Notes under the pieces: generated by a model
What the model was told of the DNA's origin: nothing
Database searches by the model: none
The model's input: only the letters and a program-made list of their open reading frames with translations
DNA from: Blautia wexlerae DSM 19850
GTDB lineage: Bacteria > Bacillota > Clostridia > Lachnospirales > Lachnospiraceae
Reading direction: 5' to 3'
DNA: 64,000 nt
NCBI RefSeq assembly: GCF_025148125.1
Contig: NZ_CP102267.1
Span: forward strand, 1,684,501 to 1,748,500
In this document: positions 63,655 to 64,000 of the stretch, piece by piece
Layout of the letters: every line of letters starts with the position of its first letter
How positions within the stretch are numbered: the stretch's first letter is position 1
Program-made: the position numbers and the translations under genes

Positions 63655-64000
63655 TTATCCGAGTTTGGAAACAATCTGGCAGAACATCTCAACATTTTCT
63701 TTCTGCCCCTGAATATCAGAGCCAATCGCATTGTTCATCAAAGAAATTTTCATTTTCTCTTTTCCAAAATGCAGCATTACGACTTTTCTTCCGGGCAGCA
63801 GTCCACCCTTGACTTCTGCCTTTGTTATGCTGCTTAGGGGCAGAGAAAGCCGGTTTTCAATTTTGGAGACATTAACGGAATTTACAATGACCATATTCAG
63901 GTGTTGCTCGGTAACTCCCAGATAGCAGTAAGCATTGCTCAGTGCGCCCAATGCAGCGGCAGCGCCCCCCGTCAGTGTAGAAAGTCCTCCAATCAGTGCA
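63655..64000 (-). CDS. Hypothetical protein with PH-like domain (5' partial)
   Basis: The frame is open to the window edge, so the start lies outside. A Gly/Ala-rich membrane-like stretch (ALIGGLSTLTGGAAAALGAL) is followed by a small beta-rich part, YLGVTEQHLNMVIVNSVNVSKIENRLSL, resembling bacterial PH domains. Function unknown; it is probably co-transcribed with the DUF2185-like gene. Confidence 0.55.
   Translation of the reverse strand, partial: ALIGGLSTLTGGAAAALGALSNAYCYLGVTEQHLNMVIVNSVNVSKIENRLSLPLSSITKAEVKGGLLPGRKVVMLHFGKEKMKISLMNNAIGSDIQGQKENVEMFCQIVSKLG

Overview
The window looks like chromosome of a low-GC, Gram-positive gut anaerobe, most likely a Lachnospiraceae member (Blautia / Ruminococcus / Dorea-type Clostridia). 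The evidence is the conserved order yicC-remA-gmk-rpoZ-rimO-pgsA-cinA, a T-box-controlled tyrS, scpAB, and insertion sequences and conjugative-element proteins of the kind found in gut Firmicutes. No rRNA, tRNA or CRISPR array was seen.

Region 1 (1-22.4 kb) is core housekeeping DNA. It holds RNA turnover and biofilm regulation (YicC, RemA), GMP kinase, RNAP omega, the S12 methylthiotransferase RimO, phospholipid synthesis (PgsA, cardiolipin synthase), tyrosyl- and alanyl-tRNA synthetases, ribosomal protein S21, two D,D-carboxypeptidases, a MoeA-like protein, the condensin partners ScpA/ScpB, and a chorismate mutase-shikimate kinase fusion. Two palindromic MITE-like elements lie in intergenic spots (11,971-12,112 and 14,236-14,398).

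Region 2 (22.4-64 kb) is a mosaic of mobile DNA. It contains three separate two-component/ABC-exporter modules of the bacitracin/lantibiotic-resistance type: A 26.3-31.3 kb, B 44.1-47.4 kb, C 48.3-57.0 kb. Modules A and C each end with related lipoproteins; A and B end with the same pair of GC-rich hairpins. Module A has four exact direct repeats on an 11-bp period against its exporter promoter, a textbook OmpR-type operator. Between A and B lie an IS200 element, a beta-glucoside PTS operon with an RpiR regulator and GH1 6-phospho-beta-glucosidase, and a small Tn916-like integrative mobilizable element (about 37.4-43.2 kb). That element carries a DfrF-type trimethoprim-resistant dihydrofolate reductase and an MGMT-like gene; both sit between homologous promoter and terminator blocks, like tandem cargo slots.

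Many genes in region 2 are broken in ways that can be reconstructed. A YesM-type histidine kinase is split by a 143-bp MITE with an 8-bp target duplication. A small membrane protein of module C is split by an IS4-family element with an 11-bp duplication. Module C's exporter genes have been separated from their probable promoter by another IS. A response-regulator gene is truncated by an IS605-type element, which itself carries a group II intron and an IS30 element (13-bp duplication). The IS605 TnpA is dead, but its TnpB and omegaRNA-like right end look intact. The window ends with small minus-strand genes, including a DUF2185-like protein.
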